In this document: one piece after another, positions 13,540 to 20,860 of the stretch
How the letters are laid out: every line of letters starts with the position of its first letter
Position numbering within the stretch: the stretch's first letter is position 1
Assembly (NCBI GenBank): GCA_009760855.2
Contig: WPIO01000166.1
Span: 1-64,000 of the forward strand
Length of the DNA stretch: 64,000 nucleotides
Direction: 5' to 3'
Origin: Cristatella mucedo
Lineage: Eukaryota > Bryozoa > Phylactolaemata > Cristatellidae
The notes under the pieces: generated by a model
Databases searched by the model: none
The model's input: only the letters and a program-made list of their open reading frames with translations
What the model was told of the DNA's origin: nothing
Program-made: the position numbers and the translations under genes

Positions 13540-16500
13540 GCCGGCTACGCTTCGGAGCCTAGCAGTTATTTCACGTTCGCGCGTCACATTCGCGAACCCG
13601 TCAGCTTCAGCCCTTGAGGGCGCAGGTCGTAGCGAGGAAAGCTCAGCTAGCAAGAACGAAGGCGCGGCGCACGCTCCTAGCGAAAATGGCCGACGAGCCG
13701 GCGCGGCGCACGCTCCTTTAGCTAATCTACTCGAGATCTAAGCGCCGCAGCAGATGTATCAAGCCGCGTCCGACCGTGTCGTCGACCTATAATAATAATG
13801 CATTGTATAGCACTCTCAGAGCACTGAATCTCTTTCTAGGCACTTTCGTGTGCTGTAAGTAAGTAGGTAGGCATACGTGGGTAGCATGATCGCATGGTTA
13901 GGAAGAGCAGGCTCAATGTCAACACGGATGACATGGCTAGAGGTGACATGCACAGGGTCAGCATTCTAAGATGGTTAGTGGCAGCAGGATGATGATGCAA
14001 GCGAAAGATGCAAGCGTCAGTGCAACCGAGCACAAAGCATTCTTACGCTGAGTCCCATGCCGCAGCGAACATTTTTTTTGCCATTTGCACACTTTGCAAG
14101 TAGAGTGAATTACTTGCAGGAAGCAGCGGAAAAGTACTAATGACCCACGACACAATGCACCCGGTCACGGACAGCACTGCCACGGACAGGAAAAACGAGA
14201 CGACAGCCACGAGTGCCATCAGCACGGAGGTCAAGGTCATTAATAACAACGCAGCAGAGGCTTCGAGAGCTCAAAAAGCCAGCATGGAAGAGACGGCCCG
14301 AAAGCCCACCGTTGAGGTCAAGGTCGATGAGAAGCAGCCGAGCAGCGCCAGCCGAGCTCGGGCGGCCCCGTCGTCGTCTGCTGCAGCAGCGTCCTCGGGC
14401 AGTGGCGGCAGAGTCAGCAAGCAGCAGACAGCGCCGCCTTCGTCGCTATCGCCTACGTCAGGTACGCGGCAGCGGCGGCAGCAGCATCAGCCGTCGAAGC
14501 CGGCGGCGAAGCCGTCGAAGTCAGCGGCGATCAGTGGCTCCGGCGCCACTCTGCGCCACGCGCGACGATGCGACGCTGCGTGGACTTGATTCTGAACTGT
14601 GGATTTAGTAATAATAATAATGATAATAATAATAAATTTACTACAGCACCCTCAGAGAACTCGATCTCTTTCTGGGCACTTTGCACTTGCCGCAAAGGAA
14701 GTACTCGCCGTTTTAACTCTTTTCTCGGCGGTTAGCAAGTTTGAGCTCCAGTGGTTCTCAATCTCTCTAATGCCACGACCCATTAATACAATTTCCCATG
14801 TTGTGGCTACCCTCAATCACAAAACAAACTGTTTGTGCAATATGTGGACATGCACGTTTCCGATGGTCATAGGCGACCCCTGTGAAATCGATCCCCAAAG
14901 AGGTCGCGACCCGCAGGTTGAGAACCTTTAGAACTAGAGGAAGCCTCTGGATCGACCCGCGACCCGGGTCGTAGGTTCGAAGGTCGCAGGTTCGAGTCAA
15001 GCTACCGGAAGTGGCTAACTGCCCGCCGCTAGTGGACTGAAAGCCACCGAGGCCGGTCGGCGGCAACGGAAAAACAGGTCTGCCACTTTCTATGTGCACA
15101 CTTTTTATTCGACTTCTGCAGCTCCGCACTCACGTTTGTGGCTAAGCGGCAGAAAGCGAGAACGTAGTTTCGTCGAAAGCAATCGCCGCATGTGACGAGC
15201 TGCACGGGGTCGAGCTCCGTTTCTCTCGCGGTTTCTTGTAATTTCGCTTGCACTTCCGTCTGTGCGTTTCCGCCTAATCCCACTGCCGACTATGGCTCAC
15301 CCTTTTCAGCGGTCCTGAGCTGCTACTTCCATGCTACTCACTACCTCAACTACTCTCCTGACTCTGCTATGCTTCCCACTTTCTCTTTGTTGCGTGAGAC
15401 GAAGTCTGTTGGCTACCGAATGCGTACCGAAAACTGCTTAGGCTGTGAGTGCGCTATACAAAACTCTCCTGCGTAACATCCACGGGGAATTAATTATTAT
15501 TGGTCCAGCGGTTAAGGTGCTGGCCCCGACCATGGTCTGGCTGAGGTCGTGGGCTCGAGCCCCGAGGCATATGTGAAGCGCTTGAACAGTGATTAGGTTC
15601 TCTTTGGCGCTATACAGATGAATCATTTATGACTTTGTTGAGTTACAGACGTAGGTACATTACTTTACACGGTCAGCGGCTGCCTATCGATCCGCTCTGT
15701 CGATGGGACGCTCGAGGGCGTAGCAGCCTCTGCCACCGCAAGTTGAAGTGTGCCGCGTCTTAACAGATCGTGGATTCTTATCCTGCGACCACTTACTAGC
15801 ATCCTATGAACCCTTGCCAGTATCCTGCGACAATCTGCCGACCCCTTACACGCACGCGGTGTGCATAGTTGTGCTGAAGGACTACTTTTGCCGCTCACTG
15901 CGTACACGATGAATTATAGATGCAGATGGCATACTATATACATGACTTACTCCCGGAAGCTGCTGGAAATTTGTCCATTGCACTCGCACCCGAAGATTGG
16001 CGTCCTAGAGGTCAGGCGAGGTCAGGCCGAAGCGCTCTGCGGCCGCCTACTATCCGTGTTCAAAAAAGTGCTTCAATTTGGTTTTCTCATTTGAAGACCG
16101 CAAGCTTTGACGGCAGCTTCTAATCAACAGTTGCTCGAATTTGCAGTGAGGACGTACCGTGAAACTTGATTTTGGTCGCGTTTAATTGCAAATGATATTG
16201 AGGGGCTTTGAGCTTAGTAAAATTAGTTTGCATAGCGCCCAAGGAGAACTTGATCTCTACCACCTATCGCTTTGTATGCCGCTTCACGTACGTCGCGAGG
16301 ATCGAGCCCACGACCTCCGTCATCAAATACATTTACCTTGACCTTGATCGAGGCGAAAACCTCAACTACTGGGAGCTTGAGACTTAGTTTGATGTGCGAC
16401 TTCTCTGCGAACCAAAGAATCGCCTTTTTTAGTCGAGGTTAAAAGAAAACTCCTCTGCGTGCCATCTTCGTAAGCATCCGCAATTTGCATGTGGCTAGAC

Positions 16501-19500
16501 GTGACGCAGCGTGAATTCTCAGTTTTCACACCGATGAGGAAAGAGGGAAGCGAATTTGTTTTTCAGGAAACGTCGGCAAAGCCATCGCCGAAGACGCAGC
16601 GCGGTCGGTCAAGGACAATGCTCTCGTGGACGAGAGAGCCCAGAAGCCGATAGCCGAGGTCACTGCGGAGGAGGCCAGGGCCGTCGCTATCACCAAAACG
16701 GAGGCCAGCGCAGCTCAAAGAGCCAGCAAAGAAGAATCGGCGAAAAGTGCCAAAGAGGTCAAGGCCGTTAAGAAGCAGACGAGCAGCGCCGGCCAAGCGC
16801 AGGCGACCTCGTCCGCTACTTCCTCGGGCAGCGGGAAAGCTAACCGCTACCGCGCGGCGGCGGCGGCCATTTCGCCGTCGCCCAAGTCAGGTACGCGGCG
16901 GCGGCTGCTGCCGACGGCGTAACACTCGCGGCGGCGAGCGAGCGAGGCCTCGAGGAATAAGTTTGCGAGTGCACCACGCGGCGAATATCCTGCTGCCTCC
17001 GATTCGTTCGTAGGCTTTAGTCTCTAGCAATTATCAATTATCCTCTGGTGGTTTTTCCGAGAAAGAATTGTGACCGAGTTCTCAGCGTTGAGGCGAATAG
17101 CGAGGACGGATGTTGGTGATAATAATAATAACAATAATAATACACCTGATAAAGCGCCTTTGGAGAACCAAATCTCTTTCTAGGCGCTTTACATTTGCTG
17201 CAAAGGAAACGCGATCGAATGGTGAGTGGTATCTTGCTTGATAAACAACAAGAATTACACGGTTAGGGGTAACATGCACACGGTCAGCATGCAAGTGTGG
17301 CTAGCGGCAGCATGCAACGTTTTAGAGCGAATTGGTTGCGACGACGGTTTGCTACGCGAAACCCTGAATGAATATATATCGCACCGAGCACTGAAACTTA
17401 CTAAACGTGAAAGCGCGCTTCGCTGTGCGGACTGCAGCACTTCCAAGGTCGTTGGCTTCGCTGCCGCACCTCGCTGCCATTTGTGATGGCCAATTTTTGA
17501 CTTCACACTAGAGCTAGACCCTGCGGACCAGGGCTAATATTAATATAATAATAATATTGCACTTGATAAAGCGCCCTCAGAGAACTTAATCTCTTTCTAG
17601 GCGCTTTACATTTGCTGCAAAGTGATACGCAATAGAATAGTAAGTAAAATCATGCTTGAAAAACAAACAAAATGAATAACATGGTTAGGGGTTACATACA
17701 CTGGGTCAGCATGCAAATGTGGTTAGTGGCAGCATGAACAGTGTCAGCACGCATAAGCACATCGAGGACGAATCACAAGGACCCACTAAATGCTGTCCTA
17801 AATAGGTATGTTTTTAAGTCTCTTTTAAATGTGGTCAGGTCAAGGGCTCAAGTCCTTCGGGCGGTAGAATTTTTCGCCCGTCAATAATTGGCTACCCTAA
17901 GCGAGCGGTCGTCAGCGAGGTCTGCGACGAGAGGAAGTCAGCAGTGCTGACGTGCTTGGCATTTGTGGGCGCCTGACGGCAAAGCGAACGCTGCCCCAAA
18001 ACGTGTCGCGTCACCGCGTCTCGCGGACGACGCGGTGCGTCAACATCGCCCGGCAAGACGGAACTCGACGAATGCTCCTCGAACTTTGCTGTTCTGCCCG
18101 CCTCTAGTGCGCGCTTTGCGAAGGTCAAAGCGTCTGCAGAGGTCAAAGAGTCTGCTGAGGTCGAAGCGTCGAGCCTAGACGAACTGCAGGCGACTCCGCC
18201 ACGCTCGTGGCCGCCTGCGGCCGCAAGAAGCCGGCCAATCATTGCTTGCAGGAGCGACGAACCGCGAGCGGCCTCAGCAGCGCGATAGCGGCAGCGATGG
18301 CGGCAGCGATGGCGGCAACGATGGCAGCAGCCGCAGCAGCCGAAGGAGCAGCCGGCGGAAAAGCAACGATCGCTCGATGGTAAAGGACGCTCTCTTGCGG
18401 CGGAGGCGATGTGCCACTTTTCGGCGGCCGCCGCCGCTGGCAGCGTTTAACGCGATATTTACTACGGGTCGTTTGTTCGAGCCAACCGAGCTGCTTGGTT
18501 CGCGTGCGAGCCTACCAAGTGCTCGCCTCGCCAGACGGGATTGCTCTGATCGTATGGGATTATCTCCCCGTGGCCGCGAATGAAGTTCGGAACAGCCGCG
18601 CGACATATATATATACACCGTTTTCCCACTTTAACCGACGGTGGCCTACCGGCGGCCTACTGGCGAAGTCGTGCGGCTGTTCCGAACTTCATTCGCGGCC
18701 ACGGGGAGATAATCCCATACAATCAGAGCAATCCCTTCTGGCGAGGCGAGCACTTGGTAGGCGCGAACGCGGACCAAGATATAGATATAGACACGAATTT
18801 AACTTTATAAAATATATAGACCAAGACTATATATATATGTATATATGTATATATATATATATATATATAATATATATAGTTTATTTGTATAGCGCCCCAA
18901 GAGAACTTAATCACTATTTAGGCGCTTAACATATGTCTTGGGACTCGAGCCCACGACCTCAGCCAGACCTTGGTCGGGGCGAGCACCTTAACCACTGTAC
19001 TAAACCAGCTCGGCGGTCGTAGCGTTACAATCGTTCGCAACGTTCCGTGCCGCAACTGCTGGGTCTGTCCAGCGCGCTCGCTCACTTCAGACACATAACG
19101 TCTCTCTCCACGATCGGAGTCTAAAAAAAAATATTCTCTTACCGATCCGGGCTCTTGGCTTCATGTAATAATAATAGTAATACACTTGATAAAGCACCCC
19201 AGAGACTTCTTCGTTCTTTGCTTTCCTTTAACTGGTTTCTCGTTTGCCGCTGGGCGAACCCGTTGCGTAACTGTCATCGCTTGCTCCATTTCGCCCCCCC
19301 CCCGATCTCGGCCCGGGGCTAAGGTGATCGCACGTCACCACACTGGGGTGGTGAGTTTGACTCCTGAAGCGGGAAATCCTTCATTACCCGCTGCAAGCTG
19401 GGATTAGCGGCCATCGTGGCTCTTGTACCTCTGCATAGAAGAGGCTGCTACATCAGCCGTGACCTTGAATTTACTTACTTTTGATCCTGAAATAGTTAGA

Positions 19501-19728
19501 TGGTCACGCACTCGAGCACAGCTGACGAGCTCAGCATTTTTCTGACTCGTACGAACGTAGTTTCGCTTCAGCAACAACCAATTGCTGTTCAAGATGACGC
19601 TGTGTGCCTCTTTTGCTTTACTTCTTTAGCAGAAGGTCCCAAGGTTTCGTAGCCGTCAAAGTGACGTCATCCGGATCTCTCTCTTTGTCTCTCCCTCTCT
19701 CTCTCTCTCCCTCTCTCTCTCTCTCTCC

Positions 19729-19809
<81 letters not shown>

Positions 19810-20077
19810 GTCTCTCAGCGCTCTCTGTCTCTCTGTCTTTTTCTATCTGTCTCTTGCTCTCCCTATCTGTCTCTCTGCCTATCTGTCTCGGTGAGCCGCG
19901 ATGGCACACTAGGTAAGGCGGTTGCTTTCACGACCTCAGTCCCGAGGTCGTGGGTTCGACTCCTGTGGTGGGCGATTCTTTATCGCCACTGCAAGCGGTG
20001 GTGATAGCCGTAAAGGCTCTTCTGTCGCTATACAAAAAGAGGCTGCTTATTCAGCTAGGATTTTTTTCTCTCGCTCT

Positions 20078-20145
<68 letters not shown>

Positions 20146-20724
20146 CTCCCTGTCTCTCTGTCTGTCTCTTTCTCTCGCTCTCTCTCTCTCTCTCTCGCTC
20201 TCACTGTCTCTCTGTCTCTCTCTCTCGCTCTCTCTGGCAAAGACTGACATGCAGACTGGCAGCGGCCAGCCGACCTGATGTTCGCGCATTCTTTACTATA
20301 AATGATCTCCGCCAGCAATGAATCGCTTGTAGGTTACTTTCAATAGTGGCAGCGTCAAATCAACGCAAAAGTGATGGCAGCGACAGTAAATGTCACACGA
20401 CAGCACGGACAGAGCTGCCGCTCGTGACCCGCACAGGCGCAGCTGCCCGATGACAGCGGGCGAGCAGCGCACAAACTCCTAAATTAGATGACGTCGCCGA
20501 AAGCGCCGGTAGGGACGCTGTGCACTGCTGCCGCCGCCGCTGCTCCCGCTGCTTCTCGCTCAGCGAGGCGTCGTCAGCTAAAAGCTGACACGACTTCGGG
20601 CAACGTGCACCGCGCTCATATCATTGAAGGAAGCGAGCGGGTGCGGCGGCCTTTGGCGACCCGTCTTCTGACTTTTGACCCGTCGCAGCTACGGAAAGCG
20701 GACGCTCTTGGCGTCCGGACGTAA
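1323..20724 (+). CDS. Gene A: Ig-like single-pass membrane receptor (multi-exon)
   Basis: Model: exons 1323-1404, 5041-5581, 7392-7757, 7934-8296, 11170-11448, 14120-14461, 16567-16890, 18252-18379 and 20488-20724. In order they encode a signal peptide, three Ig-like domains, a Ser/Thr/Pro stalk, a transmembrane helix and a basic, Ser/Ala/Lys-rich cytoplasmic tail ending in a stop. Internal exons are symmetrical phase 1-1, as is typical of Ig-superfamily genes, and every junction from 7392 to the stop keeps frame. The predicted product is a type I receptor or adhesion protein at the cell surface. I recognise no specific family. Each Ig-like exon has four cysteines in similar places, more than the usual pair. 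One exon contains an apparent frame break at about 5110. An extra Ig exon near 10.74-11.1 kb and an extra tail exon near 18.1 kb are possible. The gene could be functional with assembly indels, or a decaying copy. Confidence 0.55.
1506..2102. repeat. CT microsatellite cluster
   Basis: Three pure CT blocks with CT-rich spacers. CTGTTTACTTTCTCTCTTAC occurs twice (about 1676 and 1938), indicating a ~260-base internal duplication. In gene A intron 1. Confidence 0.9.
2607..2800. repeat. AGG triplet tract
   Basis: Long AGG/GGA repeats with a few interruptions (GGGAGGGGAGGCAGG). In gene A intron 1. Confidence 0.9.
3076..3228 (-). mobile_element. SINE-B (tRNA-derived), good copy
   Basis: On the minus strand: box A GGTCCAGCCGGTTAAGGTGC, box B-like GGGGGCTCGAGCCCC, then AATAGTGATCAAAGTTCTCT and the tail GGCGCTATACC. 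The tail is related to the LINE-1 end. Confidence 0.55.
3230..4250. other. CpG-rich stretch of gene A intron 1
   Basis: High-GC sequence with GCC/GCA repeats near 3255-3290 and many overlapping frames typical of GC-rich DNA. No frame shows conserved motifs with good splice sites. Could hide a small exon or an alternative promoter. Confidence 0.3.
4261..4380. repeat. TA microsatellite
   Basis: TA repeats with scattered TATG interruptions, about 120 bases, in gene A intron 1. Confidence 0.9.
4675..4785 (+). mobile_element. LINE-1 family 3' tail
   Basis: Contains TTTGCAGCAAA, GTGCCTAGAGAGAGATTGAG, a GGGCACTATATCAAA tail and terminal ATT repeats. Confidence 0.5.
5041..5581 (+). CDS. Gene A exon 2: Ig-like domain 1 plus Thr/Pro linker, with a frame break
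   Basis: The acceptor is TTTTTCAG at 5033-5040. Entered in phase 1, the exon reads [15 protein letters not shown] in the frame starting at 5043, then loses frame at the B-strand cysteine. From 5110 the frame starting at 5107 continues as RCSYRLDG and runs to GPYLCRL, the usual YxC of the F strand, then a Thr/Ala/Pro-rich linker. A missing dinucleotide in GTGTGC at about 5109-5113 would explain the shift. The proposed donor at 5582 (GTCAGT) ends in phase 1; a stronger GTGAGC at 5545 would be phase 0. Extra cysteines (VACAC, DRC, DC) lie between the two core ones. Confidence 0.5.
5582..6339. other. Gene A intron 2, first part
   Basis: No repeat or exon recognised. GTGGCAGTCAGCGGTCAG-like phrases at 5567-5590 and 5642-5660 are a short local duplication. 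Confidence 0.3.
6340..7000 (-). mobile_element. LINE-1 family (CR1/L2-like) 3' fragment
   Basis: Read on the minus strand: the end of ORF2 (IDFKVLS...LAPAYLSD, then APKAWNSLP-like residues and a TTFKKNLKTHLF-like end), a ~230-base 3' UTR, the conserved tail GCGCTTTATCAAGTGC and an ATT-repeat terminus at 6341-6370. It is truncated at the 5' side, like most LINE copies. It is the best reference copy for the other fragments here. Confidence 0.6.
7001..7391. other. Gene A intron 2, last part
   Basis: Unremarkable, AT-rich then GC-rich near the acceptor at 7391. Nothing recognised. Confidence 0.3.
7392..7757 (+). CDS. Gene A exon 3: Ig-like domain 2
   Basis: The acceptor (TTTCCAAG) and the donor (T|GTGAGC) give a 366-base phase 1-1 exon. 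The B-strand motif is MKANCSF and the F-strand motif GYSCSA, with additional cysteines in LAVCYAG and RLCEQ between them. N-glycosylation sequons occur at NCS and NGT, consistent with an extracellular location. Joining the last base T to the first two bases of exon 4 makes a TGC cysteine codon and keeps the frame open. Confidence 0.6.
7934..8296 (+). CDS. Gene A exon 4: Ig-like domain 3
   Basis: The acceptor is GACTCGCAG; the exon is 363 bases, phase 1-1. It encodes [12 protein letters not shown], a B-strand INCSY, middle cysteines in AFCAL and PRCSD, and an F-strand ANYRCSVSS. The best phase-1 donor is a non-canonical GC (CAG|GCGAGT) at 8297; the alternative GT at 8320 is weaker. The layout matches exon 3, so the two probably arose by duplication. 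Confidence 0.55.
8441..8682. repeat. CCG-based minisatellite
   Basis: Nested 18- and 27-base units built of CCGCCGCCGCTTCCGCCAC. It follows gene A exon 4 by ~145 bases. Its proline- or alanine-rich frames are treated as non-coding. Confidence 0.8.
8745..8900 (+). mobile_element. LINE-2 family 3' end
   Basis: GGCTGTTGGCTACCGAATGC, CGAAAGCCGCTCAGGCTG and the terminal GACGGAGATACAATAC. Divergent. Confidence 0.45.
8900..9544. other. Gene A intron, AT-rich, nothing recognised
   Basis: No coding features or known repeat; short ATA/TAATAA runs only. Confidence 0.3.
9545..9665 (-). mobile_element. LINE-1-like 3' end, divergent subfamily
   Basis: Shares AATCTCTTTCTAGGCA, CAGATGCTGTGTAGAAA and CCGCAAGCAGCAGG with the copy at 22255-22490. 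Only ~120 bases remain. Confidence 0.4.
9666..10210. other. Gene A intron, nothing recognised
   Basis: Mixed sequence without clear repeats or exons. Confidence 0.3.
10211..10375 (-). mobile_element. SINE-A copy
   Basis: Reverse complement of the SINE-A tail (TGATTTAAAAGGCATC), body (GATCGCCAACTGAATG) and box region (GTCGTGAACTCGAACG). Directly followed by the hAT fragment. Confidence 0.45.
10380..10455 (+). mobile_element. hAT-type terminal fragment
   Basis: TAGGGGTCGGCAACCTGCGG, then CTCGCGAGCCGCGTGCGGCT, matches from memory the common hAT terminus CAGGGGTCGGCAACC with an adjacent subterminal GAGCCGC palindrome. A matching second end and an 8-base target duplication were not found nearby. 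Confidence 0.5.
10740..11120 (+). pseudogene. Possible fourth Ig-like exon of gene A, frame-broken
   Basis: One frame reads [15 protein letters not shown] near 10752. Another reads [20 protein letters not shown] near 10960. A third reads [15 protein letters not shown] near 11050, resembling the end of exon 2 ([15 protein letters not shown]). These pieces look like one Ig-like domain split over several frames just before the transmembrane exon. I could not fix its splice sites. It is either a decayed exon, sequence with several indels, or chance. Confidence 0.25.
11170..11448 (+). CDS. Gene A exon: stalk and transmembrane helix
   Basis: The acceptor is CGTCGCAG and the donor CACG|GTGCGT; the exon is 279 bases, phase 1-1. 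The first ~65 residues are rich in Pro, Ser, Thr, Arg and Asp, like a glycosylated stalk. They are followed by the hydrophobic span [20 protein letters not shown], then W and the stop-transfer cluster KARRRH. This gives a type I topology with the Ig exons outside the cell. Confidence 0.6.
11449..11989. other. Gene A intron after the transmembrane exon
   Basis: GC-rich, with two poly-C runs (11516-11523, 11611-11619) that break frames. The frame of the transmembrane exon stays open to 11642, but a good phase-1 donor at 11449 makes read-through unlikely; retention would add about 60 tail residues. Confidence 0.3.
11990..12720. repeat. AT-rich degenerate minisatellite
   Basis: About 700 bases of imperfect 10-12-base units of the type GAGTAGATTATGAATTAT. 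In gene A intron between the transmembrane exon and the first tail exon; much more AT-rich than its surroundings. Confidence 0.75.
12721..13460. other. Gene A intron, GC-rich, nothing recognised
   Basis: Several overlapping frames on both strands, no motif, poly-C run at about 13345. Confidence 0.3.
13461..13537. repeat. CT microsatellite
   Basis: Pure CT, 77 bases, plus strand, in a gene A intron. Confidence 0.9.
13787..14010 (-). mobile_element. LINE-1 family 3' fragment
   Basis: ATT repeats, then the reverse complement of the family tail (GAATCTCTTTCTAGGCACTT) and GACATGCACAGGGTCAGCAT. It ends about 100 bases before gene A exon 14120. Confidence 0.5.
14120..14461 (+). CDS. Gene A cytoplasmic-tail exon, copy 1
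   Basis: The acceptor is ACTTGCAG and the donor TCAG|GTACGC; the exon is 342 bases, phase 1-1. The product is low-complexity, rich in Ser, Ala, Thr, Lys and Glu, with the stretch [18 protein letters not shown]. It aligns along its second half with the exon at 16567-16890, down to the identical splice-donor context. No known domain was recognised; the many Ser/Thr near basic residues could be phosphorylation sites. Confidence 0.55.
14608..14720 (-). mobile_element. LINE-1 family 3' tail
   Basis: An ATT/ATG repeat run followed by CACCCTCAGAGAACTCGATC and TGCCGCAAAGGAA. Only the extreme 3' end is present. Confidence 0.45.
14749..14931 (+). mobile_element. Non-autonomous hAT element (SPIN/URR1-like)
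   Basis: The left end CAGTGGTTCTCAA and the right end GGTTGAGAACC are inverted. Inside are CATGTTGTGGCTACC, GATGGTCATAGGCGACCCCT and AAAGAGGTCGCGACCCGCAG. This arrangement closely recalls the short hAT elements known from vertebrates (SPIN, URR1, OposCharlie groups). The last bases (TTTAG instead of an ACTG-type end) are degraded. The size of ~183 bases leaves no room for a transposase. Confidence 0.6.
15287..15490 (+). mobile_element. LINE-2 family 3' end
   Basis: GCTACTCACTACCTCAACTA, GTGAGACGAAGTCTGTTGGC and CTATACAAAACTCTCCTGCG. It ends at CACGGGG, without the terminal ACATT part. Confidence 0.55.
15505..15632 (+). mobile_element. SINE-B, good copy
   Basis: Box A GGTCCAGCGGTTAAGGTGC, box B GGGCTCGAGCCCC, then GTGATTAGGTTCTCTTTGGC and GCTATACAGATGAATCA. 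About 125 bases, complete. Confidence 0.6.
15640..16220. other. Gene A intron, nothing recognised
   Basis: No clear repeat or exon apart from flanking SINE-B copies. Confidence 0.3.
16222..16385 (-). mobile_element. SINE-B divergent copy
   Basis: Reverse complement: TTGCATAGCGCCCAAGGAGA and GATCGAGCCCACGACCTCCG. The box A part is degraded. Confidence 0.4.
16567..16890 (+). CDS. Gene A cytoplasmic-tail exon, copy 2
   Basis: The acceptor is TTTTTCAG and the donor TCAG|GTACGC; the exon is 324 bases, phase 1-1. It contains [18 protein letters not shown], clearly related to [18 protein letters not shown] in the previous tail exon, then SSGSGKANR against SSGSGGRVS. It is predicted to be helical and charged. 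It begins with a Gly codon made by G+GA, as do the other tail exons. Confidence 0.55.
17118..17325 (-). mobile_element. LINE-1 family 3' fragment
   Basis: The ATT-repeat terminus, tail GATAAAGCGCCTTTGGAGAA, then 3' UTR with ACATGCACACGGTCAGCATG. Confidence 0.55.
17536..17850 (-). mobile_element. LINE-1 family 3' fragment
   Basis: A second copy ~200 bases from the previous one, same orientation. It reaches into the 3' end of ORF2 (TTTTAAATGTGGTCAGGTCA). Confidence 0.55.
18140..18250 (+). CDS. Possible additional tail exon of gene A
   Basis: The frame reads [20 protein letters not shown], very like the Lys/Glu/Ala/Val composition of the neighbouring tail exons. A phase-1 acceptor is available at CTGCAG (18139), but no good donor is present. 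A stronger acceptor at 18107 would read a different, Arg/Lys/Ser-rich frame ending at 18177. I list it as a candidate only. Confidence 0.2.
18252..18379 (+). CDS. Gene A tail exon: Ser/Gly/Arg-rich
   Basis: The acceptor is ATTGCTTGCAG, entered in phase 1 with a G+GA Gly codon, and the donor is ATG|GTAAAG in phase 0. The exon encodes [14 protein letters not shown] followed by [11 protein letters not shown], an SR-like basic low-complexity segment. A GCAGCGATG trinucleotide-type repeat underlies the Gly/Asp part. Confidence 0.45.
18494..18778. repeat. Long inverted repeat (foldback)
   Basis: Arms 18494-18604 and 18668-18778, about 110 bases each with only a few mismatches, are separated by 63 bases containing a short TA run. 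Arms share GGGATTATCTCCCCGTGGCC and GAATGAAGTTCGGAACAGCC. No clear terminal repeats or target duplication, so it may be a MITE, a local inverted duplication or a transcribed hairpin. It lies in the intron after gene A exon 18252-18379. Confidence 0.7.
18878..19014 (-). mobile_element. SINE-B copy
   Basis: Reverse complement: TTTGTATAGCGCCCCAAGAG, GGGACTCGAGCCCACGACCT, GAGCACCTTAACCACTGTAC. It abuts a TA microsatellite at its 3' end. Confidence 0.55.
19164..19210 (-). mobile_element. LINE-1 family extreme 3' end
   Basis: ATAATAATAGTAATACACTT followed by GATAAAGCACCCCAGAGA. About 45 bases only. Confidence 0.35.
19320..19462 (+). mobile_element. SINE-A, divergent copy
   Basis: Box B-like GAGTTTGACTCCTGAAGCGG, body TACCCGCTGCAAGC and tail GCATAGAAGAGGCTGCTACA. 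Confidence 0.45.
19676..19870. repeat. CT microsatellite cluster
   Basis: A pure CT core at 19734-19807 with CT-rich flanks, just before a SINE-A copy. Confidence 0.9.
19890..20065 (+). mobile_element. SINE-A (tRNA-derived), good copy
   Basis: A box A-like segment (GGCACACTAGGTAAGG) and a box B (GGTTCGACTCC) about 40 bases apart, then a conserved body (GGCGATTCTTTATCGCCACT) and tail GCTATACAAAAAGAGGCTGC. An internal RNA polymerase III promoter is expected. The copy sits between two CT microsatellites. Confidence 0.6.
20068..20236. repeat. CT microsatellite cluster
   Basis: CT runs interrupted by GCTCTCCCTGTCTCTCTGTC phrases, following the SINE-A copy at 19890-20065. Confidence 0.9.
20488..20724 (+). 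CDS. Gene A last coding exon
   Basis: The acceptor is CCTAAATTAG, entered in phase 0 as the previous donor requires, and the frame runs 78 codons to a stop. The first part is Ala/Arg-rich. The final ~35 residues, including [20 protein letters not shown], look like ordinary protein sequence. Polyadenylation signals follow within 160 bases. The link to exon 18252-18379 is inferred from phase and strand. Confidence 0.4.
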   Translation: MTSPKAPVGTLCTAAAAAAPAASRSARRRQLKADTTSGNVHRAHIIEGSERVRRPLATRLLTFDPSQLRKADALGVRT

Positions 20725-20860
20725 GGCCGCGACGACAATAGACGGCGGCTATCGCAGATTATCGCGGAAATCTCGACGACTCCGACTCTTTGCCGTCGCA
20801 ACCAGTTGCATTAGATTGCTGTAGCAAAGTTCTGGAATTAACACTGAACTGAGTCTGGAA

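Noticed and set aside
19890-20065. tRNA gene
   Set aside because: Box A- and box B-like elements are present, but the sequence cannot form a full cloverleaf and is followed by a conserved SINE body; several related copies exist in the window.
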